Source: Arthrobacter sp. UNC362MFTsu5.1 (GTDB lineage: Bacteria; Actinomycetota; Actinomycetes; Actinomycetales; Micrococcaceae). Taken from it: a DNA stretch of 64,000 nucleotides. Below are positions 1-8,485 of the stretch, one piece after another (the stretch's first letter is position 1; each line of letters begins with the position of its first letter). Both the position numbers and the translations under genes were made by a program. Below the pieces are notes generated by a model, which ran no database searches, was not told where the DNA came from, and worked only from the letters and a program-made list of their open reading frames with translations. The stretch covers positions 36,519 through 100,518 of the forward strand of contig NZ_JMLE01000017.1 of the NCBI RefSeq assembly GCF_000685965.1. Reading direction: 5' to 3'.

Positions 1-185
1 AGCATCCTGCCGATGTCCAGCTGGTCATCCGGCTGGACGCCCAGCGCCGTGCTGGCATCCGCGTGCGGATCAAGGTCCACCACAAGGGTGGGGATGCCGG
101 CGGCCAGGGCCGCAGATGCCAATCCGGTGGTGACGGAAGTTTTGCCGACCCCGCCTTTGAGGCTGCTGATGCTGACTACTTGCAC
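1..185 (-). CDS. ParA/MinD-type ATPase (N-terminal part, cut by window edge)
   Basis: Only the first 61 codons are in the window; the rest lies before position 1. The protein opens MQVVSISSLKGGVGKTSVTT, a deviant Walker A motif (KGGVGKT) typical of the ParA/Soj/MinD family of dimerising ATPases. It is followed by LVVDLDPHADAST, the Walker A' segment. Family members use ATP-dependent DNA or membrane binding to segregate chromosomes, plasmids or large complexes. The partner (ParB-like or cargo) is not visible, so the role is open. A GTG start at 185 is chosen because the motif begins within ten residues; no strong ribosome binding site precedes it. It is divergent from pyc. Confidence 0.85.
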   Translation of the reverse strand, partial: MQVVSISSLKGGVGKTSVTTGLASAALAAGIPTLVVDLDPHADASTALGVQPDDQLDIGRM

Positions 186-492
186 TTGAAAAACCAATAC
201 CTAACGCCGGTTGCCGTGTTGGGGTAGTGCCGGCTCCGGCTCCCCGGAGCGGAGGGCGCCCGTAAGCGCCCCCGACTCATCATATGTTGCCGAGGTGTCG
301 AATCCCGTTTCATCGGGCGGCTGTGCGGCGCATCCCACGCGCAGGAGGACACCGGTTGCCGGATTGGCCTGCCTAAACCGGCCTGCATGACGGATAATTC
401 TGTGATGGTCGACACAATGATTTGTGTTTCCCCGCGCCCGTCTTACACACTGTGACCACTTACCGATACACCCGCGATGATGCAGGAGAAGT
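186..492. other. Intergenic region between parA-like gene and pyc
   Basis: No convincing gene lies here. Two small perfect stem-loops sit side by side: arms 233-239/244-250 (GCTCCGG/CCGGAGC) and 254-259/266-271 (GGGCGC/GCGCCC). A third inverted repeat, ACACAA-TGAT-TTGTGT, spans 412-427, about 65 bases before pyc. A TTACAC at 443-448 followed by GATACA at 465-470 (16-base spacer) is a possible pyc promoter, but the match is weak. AGGAGA just before position 493 is the pyc ribosome binding site. Confidence 0.5.
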
Positions 493-3400
493 ATGTTTTC
501 CAAGATTCTGGTGGCTAACCGCGGCGAAATCGCGATCCGCGCCTTCCGTGCCGGCTACGAGCTGGGTGCCAAGACTGTCGCCGTGTTCCCCAATGAGGAC
601 CGTAACTCCATCCACCGCCAGAAGGCTGATGAAGCGTACCTGATCGGCGAAGAGGGCCACCCTGTCCGGGCGTATCTCGATGTAGACGAAGTGATTCGCG
701 TGGCCAAGGAGGCCGGCGCCGACGCCATTTACCCCGGGTACGGCTTCCTGTCGGAAAACCCGCGTCTGGCCCGGGCCGCCAAAGAGGCCGGCATCACCTT
801 TGTTGGTCCGCCGGCTGAGGTCCTTGAACTGGCCGGAAACAAGGTGGCTGCCCTCGAAGCAGCACGCGCCGCCGGTGTTCCCGTCCTCAAGTCGAGCCAG
901 CCCTCCAAGGACCTGGACGAACTGATCGCCGCCGCAGACGTCATCGGCTTCCCCATTTTCGCCAAGGCCGTTGCCGGCGGTGGAGGCCGCGGCATGCGCC
1001 GTGTGGACACCCGTGAGGCTCTCCCGGAAGCGCTGCAGGCTGCCATGCGCGAGGCTGACGCCGCGTTCGGCGACCCCACCATGTTCCTGGAGCAGGCAGT
1101 TCTCCGCCCCCGCCACATCGAGGTCCAGATCCTGGCCGATGCCGAGGGCAACATCATGCACCTCTTCGAGCGCGACTGTTCCATCCAGCGCCGCCACCAG
1201 AAGGTCGTGGAAATCGCTCCGGCGCCGAACCTGGATGAGGGCATCCGCCAGGCGCTCTACCGGGATGCCGTGAAGTTCGCCAAGGCGCTCAACTACGTCA
1301 ACGCAGGCACGGTGGAATTCCTCGTGGACACCGTCGGCGAACGCGCCGGCCAGCACGTGTTCATCGAGATGAACCCGCGCATCCAGGTGGAGCACACGGT
1401 CACCGAGGAAGTCACCGACGTGGACCTGGTCCAGGCGCAGCTGCGCATTGCGTCCGGCGAAACGCTCGCTGACCTTGGCCTGTCACAGGAAACCGTCCAG
1501 CTCAAGGGCGCCGCACTGCAGTGCCGCATCACCACCGAGGATCCGGCCAACGGCTTCCGCCCCGACGTCGGAAAGATCACCGGTTACCGTTCCGCCGGCG
1601 GCGCCGGTGTACGGCTCGACGGCGGCACCGTCTACTCGGGTGCCGAGATCAGCCCGCACTTCGACTCCATGCTGGTCAAGCTGACCTGCCGCGGCCGCGA
1701 CTACCCCGCAGCCGTCGCCCGCGCCCGGCGCGCCCTGGCGGAATTCCGCATCCGCGGCGTCTCCACCAACATCTCCTTCCTGCAGGCCGTCCTGGACGAC
1801 GCGGACTTCATCGCCGGCGATGTTGCCACCAACTTCATTGACCAGCGCCCGGAGCTGCTCAAGGCCCGCGTCTCGGCGGACCGCGGCACCAAGCTGCTGA
1901 CCTGGCTGGCAGAGGTCACCGTCAACAAGCCCAACGGCGAACTGACGGTCCACTCGAACCCCGCGGCCAAGCTCCCCGCAGTGGGGGACACCCCCGCCCC
2001 CAAGGGTTCACGCCAGCGCCTGCTCGAGCTGGGTCCCGAGGCCTTCGCCAAGGCCCTGCGCGACCAGAACGCGGTCGCCGTCACCGACACCACGTTCCGT
2101 GACGCCCACCAGTCGCTGCTGGCCACCCGGGTCCGCACCCGCGACCTGGTGGCAGCCGGCCCTGCCGTATCCGCGCTGCTTCCCGAACTGCTGTCCGTGG
2201 AAGCCTGGGGCGGTGCCACGTACGACGTCGCCCTGCGGTTCCTCGGCGAGGACCCCTGGGACAGGCTTGCCGCGCTACGCAAGGCACTGCCCAACATCTG
2301 TTTGCAGATGCTGCTCCGGGGCCGCAACACCGTGGGCTACACCCCGTACCCCGAGGAAGTCACCGAGGCATTCGTCAACGAGGCTGCGGCAACCGGCATC
2401 GACATCTTCCGGATCTTCGACGCCCTCAACGACGTCAACCAGATGGCTCCGGCCATCCGCGCCGTCCGCGCCACCGGCACCGCCGTCGCTGAAGTTGCCC
2501 TCTGCTACACCGGCGACATGCTCAACCCCGACGAAAAGCTGTACACGCTGGACTACTACCTGGAGCTGGCGCAGAAGATCGTCGACGCCGGCGCCCACAT
2601 CCTCGCCATCAAGGACATGGCAGGGCTGCTGCGTCCCGCGGCCGCTGCGAAGCTTGTGGCGGCTCTGCGTGAACGCTTCGACCTTCCGGTCCACCTGCAC
2701 ACCCACGACACCGCAGGCGGCCAGCTGGCCACGCTCCTGGCGGCAGTGGATGCCGGGGTGGATGCGGTGGACGTCGCTTCGGCGTCACTGGCCGGAACCA
2801 CCAGCCAGCCCTCGGCATCCGCCCTGGTTGCCGCCCTGGCCCACACGCCCCGCGATACCGGCCTGGGCCTGGCCGAGGTCAGCTCGCTGGAACCCTACTG
2901 GGAGGCAGTGCGGCGGGTGTACGCTCCGTTCGAGTCGGGCCTGCCGGGTCCCACCGGCCGTGTCTACCAGCACGAGATTCCGGGCGGCCAGCTCTCCAAC
3001 CTGCGTCAGCAGGCCATGGCCCTGGGCCTCGGCGAACGCTTCGAAGCCATCGAGGACATGTACACGGCGGCAGACCGCATCCTGGGCCGCCTTGTGAAGG
3101 TCACTCCGTCCTCGAAGGTGGTGGGCGACCTCGCCCTGCACCTCGTCGGCCTCAATGCCGATCCCGCGGACTTCAACGAAAACCCGCAGAGCTACGACAT
3201 CCCCGATTCCGTCATCGGGTTCCTGTCCGGCGAACTGGGTGATCCTCCCGGAGGCTGGCCGGAGCCGTTCCGCACCAAAGCCCTCCAGGGCCGGAGCATC
3301 AAGGTGCGCGATGCCGAGCTCAGCGCAGAGGACAGCGCCGCCCTGAAGAGTGATTCCAAGACCCGCCAGCAGACCCTCAACCGCCTGCTCTTCGAAGGCC

Positions 3401-3888
3401 CCACCAAGGACTACCTGAAGAGCGTGGAGACCTACGGCAACCTGTCCGTCCTGGACACCCGCGACTACCTCTTCGGGCTCCAGCGCGGAGCGGAGCACGA
3501 GATCGAGCTCGAGAAGGGCGTCCGCCTGATTGCGTCCCTCGAAGCCGTGTCGGAGCCGGACGAGAAGGGCATGCGCACTGTCATGTGCACGCTCAACGGC
3601 CAGTCCAGGCCAGTGGTGGTCCGCGACCGTTCCGTGGTCAGCAATGTCAAGGCAGCTGAAAAGGCCGACGCCAGCCAGCCGGGGCACGTCGCCGCACCGT
3701 TCGCCGGAGCGGTGACGCTCACGGTCAAGGTGGGCGACGCCGTCAATGCCGGCGACACCGTTGCCACGATCGAGGCCATGAAGATGGAAGCCTCCATCAC
3801 GACGCCGGTGGCGGGCACCGTTGGACGCCTCGCGGTCGGCGCCGTGGAACAGGTCCAGGGCGGAGACCTGCTGCTCGTCGTCGAGTAA
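493..3888 (+). CDS. pyc: Pyruvate carboxylase
   Basis: Biotin-dependent anaplerotic enzyme (1131 residues, full family length) that carboxylates pyruvate to oxaloacetate with ATP and bicarbonate in the cytosol. The domains are in the usual single-chain order. Biotin carboxylase comes first (MFSKILVANRGEIAIRAFRA, ATP-grasp motif GGGGRGM, EMNPRIQVEHTVTEEVT). The carboxyltransferase TIM barrel starts near residue 529 (DTTFRDAHQS). The C-terminal biotinyl domain carries EAMKMEA, with the biotinylated lysine at residue 1097. The ATG at 493 has AGGAGA a few bases upstream. A strong hairpin terminator follows at once. Corynebacterium and Arthrobacter relatives rely on this enzyme to refill the TCA cycle. 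Confidence 0.98.
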   Translation: MFSKILVANRGEIAIRAFRAGYELGAKTVAVFPNEDRNSIHRQKADEAYLIGEEGHPVRAYLDVDEVIRVAKEAGADAIYPGYGFLSENPRLARAAKEAGITFVGPPAEVLELAGNKVAALEAARAAGVPVLKSSQPSKDLDELIAAADVIGFPIFAKAVAGGGGRGMRRVDTREALPEALQAAMREADAAFGDPTMFLEQAVLRPRHIEVQILADAEGNIMHLFERDCSIQRRHQKVVEIAPAPNLDEGIRQALYRDAVKFAKALNYVNAGTVEFLVDTVGERAGQHVFIEMNPRIQVEHTVTEEVTDVDLVQAQLRIASGETLADLGLSQETVQLKGAALQCRITTEDPANGFRPDVGKITGYRSAGGAGVRLDGGTVYSGAEISPHFDSMLVKLTCRGRDYPAAVARARRALAEFRIRGVSTNISFLQAVLDDADFIAGDVATNFIDQRPELLKARVSADRGTKLLTWLAEVTVNKPNGELTVHSNPAAKLPAVGDTPAPKGSRQRLLELGPEAFAKALRDQNAVAVTDTTFRDAHQSLLATRVRTRDLVAAGPAVSALLPELLSVEAWGGATYDVALRFLGEDPWDRLAALRKALPNICLQMLLRGRNTVGYTPYPEEVTEAFVNEAAATGIDIFRIFDALNDVNQMAPAIRAVRATGTAVAEVALCYTGDMLNPDEKLYTLDYYLELAQKIVDAGAHILAIKDMAGLLRPAAAAKLVAALRERFDLPVHLHTHDTAGGQLATLLAAVDAGVDAVDVASASLAGTTSQPSASALVAALAHTPRDTGLGLAEVSSLEPYWEAVRRVYAPFESGLPGPTGRVYQHEIPGGQLSNLRQQAMALGLGERFEAIEDMYTAADRILGRLVKVTPSSKVVGDLALHLVGLNADPADFNENPQSYDIPDSVIGFLSGELGDPPGGWPEPFRTKALQGRSIKVRDAELSAEDSAALKSDSKTRQQTLNRLLFEGPTKDYLKSVETYGNLSVLDTRDYLFGLQRGAEHEIELEKGVRLIASLEAVSEPDEKGMRTVMCTLNGQSRPVVVRDRSVVSNVKAAEKADASQPGHVAAPFAGAVTLTVKVGDAVNAGDTVATIEAMKMEASITTPVAGTVGRLAVGAVEQVQGGDLLLVVE

Positions 3889-3897
3889 CCCACGCAC

Positions 3898-3936
3898 ACA
3901 CAAAAGGGGCCTCCCGCCGGGAGGCCCCTTTTGTGT
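3898..3936. terminator. Bidirectional terminator between pyc and fadD
   Basis: Near-ideal intrinsic terminator: an 18-bp perfect stem (ACACAAAAGGGGCCTCCC pairing with its complement) with a 3-base GCC loop. The A4 and T4 tracts are at the stem base on either side, so it can act on the convergent pyc and acyl-CoA synthetase transcripts. Confidence 0.93.
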
Positions 3937-3960
3937 TGTCCGGGCTAGTGCTGCCTTGGG

Positions 3961-5799
3961 CTAGTGCTGGCCGGAGGGCTCGGCGCGGGCCGGCCTCGGT
4001 GCAGCGTACATTTCCCCGATGACCGACTCGAAGTCCTTCATCACCTGGGCCCGCTTGACCTTCATCGAAGGCGTCAGATGGCCGGATGCCTCGGTGAAGT
4101 CGGACGGCACAATCCGGAATGACTTGATGGCTTCCGCCTGGGATACCGACTGGTTGGCGCGGGTGATGAGGTCCTGCACGGCCGCCTTGACCACGGGATG
4201 TTCCGCCGCCTCGGCAAGGGACGTGGTGGTCGGCAGCCCGTGCCGGTGCAGCCATCCCGGCAGGGCTTCCTCGTCGAGGGTCACCAGGGCTCCGATGAAC
4301 GGCATATTGTCGCCCACCACGAGCACCTGGGAGACCAGGGCATCGGCCCGGATCTGGTCCTCCAGCAGGGCGGGGACGACGTTCTTTCCGCTGGCCGTCA
4401 CGATGATTTCCTTCTTGCGGCCCGTGATGGTCAGGAAGCCGTCAGCGTCCATTTGTCCGATGTCACCGGTGCGGAACCAGCCGTCCACGAACGTGTCGGC
4501 TGCGAGGTCCTCGCGCTTGTAGTAGCCGCGCATCACGCAGACGCCCTTGGCGAGGATCTCGCCGTCGTCGGCGATCTTCACCGCATTGCCCGGCAGGGGA
4601 GCGCCCACGGTGCCGATCCTGATCAGCGACGGGGTGTTGACCGTGATGGGCGCGGTGGTCTCGGTCAGGCCGTAGCCTTCGAGGATCTGCATGCCGATGC
4701 CCTGGAAGAAGTGACCCAGGCGTTCGCCCAGCGGGCCGCCGCCGGAGACGGCGTGGGCAACCTGGCCGCCCATGGCCGCACGCAGTTTGCTGTAGACGAG
4801 CTTGTCGAAGAGTGCGTGGCGGAGCTTGAGGCCGAGGCCGATGGAGCCGGCCTGCCGTGCCCTCGAGTAGGCGATGGCAGTGTCGGACGCCTTGTGGAAG
4901 ATGGCGCCCTTGCCGCCGTCCTCAGCCTTCGTCAAAGCGGAGTTGTAGACCTTTTCGAACACCCGCGGCACGGCCAGGATGAAAGTGGGCTTGTAGCTTT
5001 GCAGGTCCGGCAGGAGGTGCTTGATGTCCGGGGTGTGCGCAACGGTGACGCCGGCGGCTACGGCCAGGACGGAGATGAACCGGGCGAACACATGGGCCAG
5101 CGGCAGGAACATGATGGTCCGTGCCTGCTCGTGGACGATGCCGGACAGCGACGTTGCCAGGGCGTTTTCGGACAGCTCCACGAAGTTGCCGTGTGTCAGT
5201 TCGCAGCCCTTGGGCCTGCCGGTGGTGCCGGAGGTGTAGATGATCGTTGCGACGTCGGCGAGCGAGGCAAGGCTGCGGCGGGCTTCCAGGTCCTCATCGC
5301 TGACGGCGGTTCCTGCGGCACGGAGTTCGTCCAGCCCGGCGCCCTCGAGCTGCCAGACGTGGGCGAGGGAAGAGAGTCCTTCCGAGGTCGCGGCCTGCCG
5401 GATGATGTCCTCATGGTGCGCGGATTCGCCGAACGCGGCCACGGCACCCGAGTCGCCCAGGTTCCAGGCAACCTGGCTGGGTGACGACGTTTCGTAGATG
5501 GGAACCGAGATGCCGCCGGCGAACCAGATGGCGAAGTCCACCAGGGCCCACTCGTAACGCGTGCGGGACATGATGCCCACGCGGTCGCCCGCCGCCACTC
5601 CGCTGGCCATGAGTCCCTTGGCCAGGACGCGGACGTCGGCGACGAAATCGGTGGCAGTGATGTCCTGCCACTGCCCGGCGGCATCGAGCCGCGAATACAG
5701 GGACGGGTTCGAGGCCTTGGCGGCCTGCCGCAGCACCAGGTCGGTGATGTTGGTTTCGGGGGGTACATTCACCAAGGGCGGAACACTGAATTCGCGCAC
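3961..5799 (-). CDS. Long-chain fatty acid-CoA ligase (FadD15-like)
   Basis: AMP-forming acyl-CoA synthetase of about 612 residues; it activates long-chain fatty acids to acyl-CoA via acyl-adenylate. Visible motifs are the P-loop IIYTSGTTGRPKGCELTHGN, the YGLTETTA motif and the GWFRTGDIG hinge region, all in order and intact. I choose the GTG at 5799 (protein MREFSVPPLV) because AAAGGAG lies 5-6 bases upstream of it, at 5811-5805. The in-frame ATG at 5820 has no ribosome binding site and would place that AAAGGAG inside the coding region. A TAGTGT -10-like element lies at 5848-5843. The gene is divergent from the ROK kinase. Confidence 0.9.
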   Translation of the reverse strand: MREFSVPPLVNVPPETNITDLVLRQAAKASNPSLYSRLDAAGQWQDITATDFVADVRVLAKGLMASGVAAGDRVGIMSRTRYEWALVDFAIWFAGGISVPIYETSSPSQVAWNLGDSGAVAAFGESAHHEDIIRQAATSEGLSSLAHVWQLEGAGLDELRAAGTAVSDEDLEARRSLASLADVATIIYTSGTTGRPKGCELTHGNFVELSENALATSLSGIVHEQARTIMFLPLAHVFARFISVLAVAAGVTVAHTPDIKHLLPDLQSYKPTFILAVPRVFEKVYNSALTKAEDGGKGAIFHKASDTAIAYSRARQAGSIGLGLKLRHALFDKLVYSKLRAAMGGQVAHAVSGGGPLGERLGHFFQGIGMQILEGYGLTETTAPITVNTPSLIRIGTVGAPLPGNAVKIADDGEILAKGVCVMRGYYKREDLAADTFVDGWFRTGDIGQMDADGFLTITGRKKEIIVTASGKNVVPALLEDQIRADALVSQVLVVGDNMPFIGALVTLDEEALPGWLHRHGLPTTTSLAEAAEHPVVKAAVQDLITRANQSVSQAEAIKSFRIVPSDFTEASGHLTPSMKVKRAQVMKDFESVIGEMYAAPRPARAEPSGQH

Positions 5800-5804
5800 G
5801 ATAG

Positions 5805-5811
5805 CTCCTTT
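5805..5811 (-). promoter_or_regulatory. Ribosome binding site that decides the fadD start
   Basis: AAAGGAG on the minus strand, 5 bases before the GTG at 5799. It lies within the frame of the upstream ATG at 5820 and argues for the shorter protein. Confidence 0.75.
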
Positions 5812-6000
5812 GTTATCCATAGACCCGCAGGGGGTACTGCTAACACTAGTACGCCCGTTGCGGAGGTGTGTCCTGTTTCACCTACTGGCGAGTAACTTTA
5901 CGGTTAACGGCCGGAAACCCGCCAATCCGGCCCGCCGCGAGCCGTGTCCGGAGCCGCTTCACGCAGCGCCCGGCCACGCGGGAAAACAGGGCCCGGGCAA

Positions 6001-6006
6001 TAGAAT
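6001..6006 (+). promoter_or_regulatory. -10 element of ROK kinase gene, short or no leader
   Basis: TAGAAT, with 8 bases between it and the ATG at 6015. Transcription would start at or within two bases of the start codon. There is no ribosome binding site between. Confidence 0.6.
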
Positions 6007-6014
6007 GGGGAACC

Positions 6015-7106
6015 ATGCACACACCAACACCCGGCGACCTGCCCAGACCCTACCGACGGACGGCCTCCTGGCGGCGCCGGAAGCCCGCCGGGCAGGACGC
6101 GCTGGCCGCAAGCCAGGGCTTTCGCGAGCATCTCCGGCTGGGGCGCAAGGGGCTGGCAATCGGTGTGGACATCGGCGGCACCAAGGTCGCTGCAGGAGTA
6201 GTCGACGCCGACGGCAGGATACTCAGCCAGGCCAGGCGCTCGACGCCCGGGAACGACCCCCGGGCAGTGGAACAAGTGATTGTGGAACTGGTCGAAGAGC
6301 TAAGCCGGGGCCACCGCATCTGGTCGGTGGGAATCGGCGCCGCCGGCTGGATGGACCTCGACGGCGGGACAGTGCTGTTCAGCCCCCACCTCGCCTGGCG
6401 CAACGAACCGCTGCGGGACAACCTCCAGCGCCTGCTGCGACGGCCGGTCCTACTGACCAACGACGCCGACGCCGCGGCCTGGGCCGAATGGCGCTTTGGT
6501 GCCGGGCAGGGACAAAACAGGCTCGTCTGCATCACCCTCGGCACCGGGATCGGCGGCGCCATGGTGATGGACGGCCGGGTGGAACGCGGACGCTTCGGCG
6601 TTGCCGGCGAATTCGGCCACCAGATCATCATGCCCGGAGGCCACCGGTGCGAATGCGGAAACCGCGGCTGCTGGGAGCAGTATGCCTCCGGAAACGCCCT
6701 GGGCCGTGAAGCCCGCGAGCTGGCCGCCGCCAATTCACCCGTCGCGCAGGAACTCCTCAAAGCCGTGGACGGACAGGTTGACCGGATCACCGGAGTCATT
6801 GTGACGGAACTGGCCAAGGCGGGCGATCCGACGTCCAGGGAACTCCTGGAAGACGTCGGGGAGTGGCTGGGACTGGGGCTGGCCAACCTGGCTGCCGCGC
6901 TGGACCCCGGGAAGTTCGTGATCGGCGGAGGCCTGTGCGATGCCGGCGAGCTGCTGGTGGCACCGGCACGCAAGGCTTTTGCCCGGAACCTGACCGGGCG
7001 CGGGTTCCGCCCGGCGGCGGAAATCGCCCTGGCCGCCCTGGGCCCCAACGCCGGGCTGATCGGCGCCGCGGACCTGTCACGGGTCAGCAGCCGGATGCAC
7101 GGCTAA
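6015..7106 (+). CDS. ROK family glucokinase
   Basis: ATP-dependent sugar kinase of the ROK family, 363 residues; most likely glucose to glucose 6-phosphate. The ATP-binding loop GVDIGGTKVAAGVVD follows an unusual basic N-terminal extension of about 50 residues (RPYRRTASWRRRKP). The ROK zinc-binding cluster is visible as CECGNRGCWEQYASG, preceded by GHR, and the second phosphate motif is TLGTGIGGA. There is no helix-turn-helix, so it is an enzyme and not a ROK repressor. The ATG at 6015 is chosen from the -10 spacing; an in-frame start further upstream (5868) would add residues unlike the family. It ends convergent with the small membrane protein gene. Confidence 0.88.
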   Translation: MHTPTPGDLPRPYRRTASWRRRKPAGQDALAASQGFREHLRLGRKGLAIGVDIGGTKVAAGVVDADGRILSQARRSTPGNDPRAVEQVIVELVEELSRGHRIWSVGIGAAGWMDLDGGTVLFSPHLAWRNEPLRDNLQRLLRRPVLLTNDADAAAWAEWRFGAGQGQNRLVCITLGTGIGGAMVMDGRVERGRFGVAGEFGHQIIMPGGHRCECGNRGCWEQYASGNALGREARELAAANSPVAQELLKAVDGQVDRITGVIVTELAKAGDPTSRELLEDVGEWLGLGLANLAAALDPGKFVIGGGLCDAGELLVAPARKAFARNLTGRGFRPAAEIALAALGPNAGLIGAADLSRVSSRMHG

Positions 7107-7126
7107 CCGGGCAATCAGCAGGCTAG

Positions 7127-7148
7127 GCGCGGGGCACTAAACCCGCGC
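7127..7148. terminator. Hairpin between convergent ROK kinase and membrane protein genes
   Basis: A 7-bp perfect GC stem (GCGCGGG/CCCGCGC) with an 8-base loop. It overlaps the last codons of the minus-strand gene. There is no T tract, so terminator function is likely but not certain. Confidence 0.5.
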
Positions 7149-7691
7149 GCCGTCGTCGTGCTCGTCCTTTTCCTGCGGCAGCTGCATGATCAGGTAGATC
7201 ACGGAGACGACGAATGCGGCGACGATTCCCAAAATGGCCATCAGCGGCGCCGACCGCCAGAACATGGCGGCCAGCACCAGGGCGACGGGACCGCCCACGG
7301 CACCCAGCCAGGCGAGCATGGTCAGGGGATCCGTGCCGGCCAGGCTCGGCGGTTCCTCAGGTACGAACGGTTCATCGTCATCGGCGTCGTAATCCCGCGG
7401 CCCGCCGGTTGCCTCCGTCTCAGCTGTGCTTCCGTGGTCCGCCCCCAGCTGCGGCTCGCGGACGGCGGCCTGGCGTTCAGACGCAGAGGGCTCCGTCGGC
7501 GCGGCTCCGGACAGGCCCAGCGGATCGAAGTCACGGAAGGGCCGTTTGGCTGGCTGGCTGCCCTCGACGGCGTCACCGGTGCCGTCAGCGGCCGGAGTGT
7601 CGCTGCCCTCGAGCCGGGCCACCAGGTCGAGCCATACGGCGTCGTCCTGGTTCGCGCTCTGGTCTGAGGAATTGGAGTCGGATCGGGTCAT
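7137..7691 (-). CDS. Small membrane protein of unknown function with acidic N-terminal region
   Basis: 184 residues. I do not recognise a named family. The first ~120 residues are hydrophilic, acidic and Ser/Pro-rich, with low complexity (DYDADDDEPFVPEEPPSLAG). Two hydrophobic segments follow: LTMLAWLGAVGGPVALVLAA and PLMAILGIVAAFVVSVIYLI. A short charged tail ends the protein. This suggests a two-helix membrane anchor with a long cytosolic arm. It starts at an ATG that overlaps the stop codon of the upstream hydrolase by four bases, so it is translated as the last gene of a three-gene operon with the two hydrolases. Confidence 0.75.
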   Translation of the reverse strand: MTRSDSNSSDQSANQDDAVWLDLVARLEGSDTPAADGTGDAVEGSQPAKRPFRDFDPLGLSGAAPTEPSASERQAAVREPQLGADHGSTAETEATGGPRDYDADDDEPFVPEEPPSLAGTDPLTMLAWLGAVGGPVALVLAAMFWRSAPLMAILGIVAAFVVSVIYLIMQLPQEKDEHDDGARV

Positions 7692-8485
7692 CGGCCATGT
7701 CCTTCACGGCTAGCGGGGGACGGGTCCAGGTTTCCCGGAACCACGGCGCGGATAAATTCCGCGGTCCCGCTGAAAATCTCTGCGGCATCGTTGTCCAGGG
7801 TGGCCACGTGGTAGCTGTTGCCCAGGGTGCTCAGCTGGAGCGTGGCATGGGTGAGGCCGCGGCGCAGCGCCACGATGCTCGAATCCGACACGACGTGGTC
7901 CACCGTGGAACGGAACACCCGGACCGGTGCAGTGATCCGCGGCAGCAGCCGCCGCGTGTCCCTGAACAGTTTGTTCAGTTCGTGCGCCGCCGCCACGGGT
8001 GTCCGCGGGTAGGCGCCCTCGTCCGTGTTCGGCTTGAGGATGTCGTTCGCGATGGCTGGAGTGCTTTTCAGGACCAGCTTCAGGACACCGGCCAGCGGCG
8101 CCCGGGGATCATCAATGACCAGGCCCGGATTGACCACGATGGCACCCGCCACCGGACGCTGGGCTGCCACCCTCAGGGCGAGTGCCCCGCCCATGGACAG
8201 GCCGGCCGTGAACACATGGTCGCATTCGGCCTCAAGCTCCAGGTACGCCGCGTCGTAGGCGGAATACCACTGCTGCCAGCGGGTCCTGGCGAGTTCCTGC
8301 CAGCTGGTCCCGTGCCCCGGCAGCAGCGGCATCCGCACCGCAAAGCCGGCGTCGGCCAGTGACTGGGCCCAGGCCCGCACACCGTGCGGGCTTCCGGTGA
8401 AGCCGTGGGACACGGCAACGCCGATCGACGGGCCGTCTCCGGTAAAGGGGGAACTCAGGGGGCTGTGGTCGGCGGCGATGCTCAT
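7688..8485 (-). CDS. Alpha/beta hydrolase (carboxylesterase/monoacylglycerol lipase type), copy 2
   Basis: Serine hydrolase of 265 residues. The nucleophile elbow is GLSMGG, the oxyanion region is HGFTGSPHGVRAW and GHGTSW, the acid is in FRSTVDHVV and the catalytic histidine is in SYHVATLDND. The arrangement matches the Est30/monoacylglycerol-lipase group, which cleaves short- to medium-chain esters; the substrate cannot be read from sequence. The gene overlaps both neighbours by four bases. It is clearly a paralogue of the gene just upstream: both share HGFTGSP, LPGHGT, GLSMGGA and HVATLDNDA. They probably arose by tandem duplication. Confidence 0.87.
   Translation of the reverse strand: MSIAADHSPLSSPFTGDGPSIGVAVSHGFTGSPHGVRAWAQSLADAGFAVRMPLLPGHGTSWQELARTRWQQWYSAYDAAYLELEAECDHVFTAGLSMGGALALRVAAQRPVAGAIVVNPGLVIDDPRAPLAGVLKLVLKSTPAIANDILKPNTDEGAYPRTPVAAAHELNKLFRDTRRLLPRITAPVRVFRSTVDHVVSDSSIVALRRGLTHATLQLSTLGNSYHVATLDNDAAEIFSGTAEFIRAVVPGNLDPSPASREGHGR

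Noticed and set aside
460..3903. Long minus-strand reading frames opposite pyc, and similar ones opposite murD, dnaE and glnE
   Set aside because: They mirror the GC-rich codon pattern of the true genes, lack ribosome binding sites and show no recognisable domains.
5868..6014. Upstream in-frame start for the ROK kinase giving 412 residues
   Set aside because: The extra residues have no family support and the -10 element at 6001 would lie inside the coding region.
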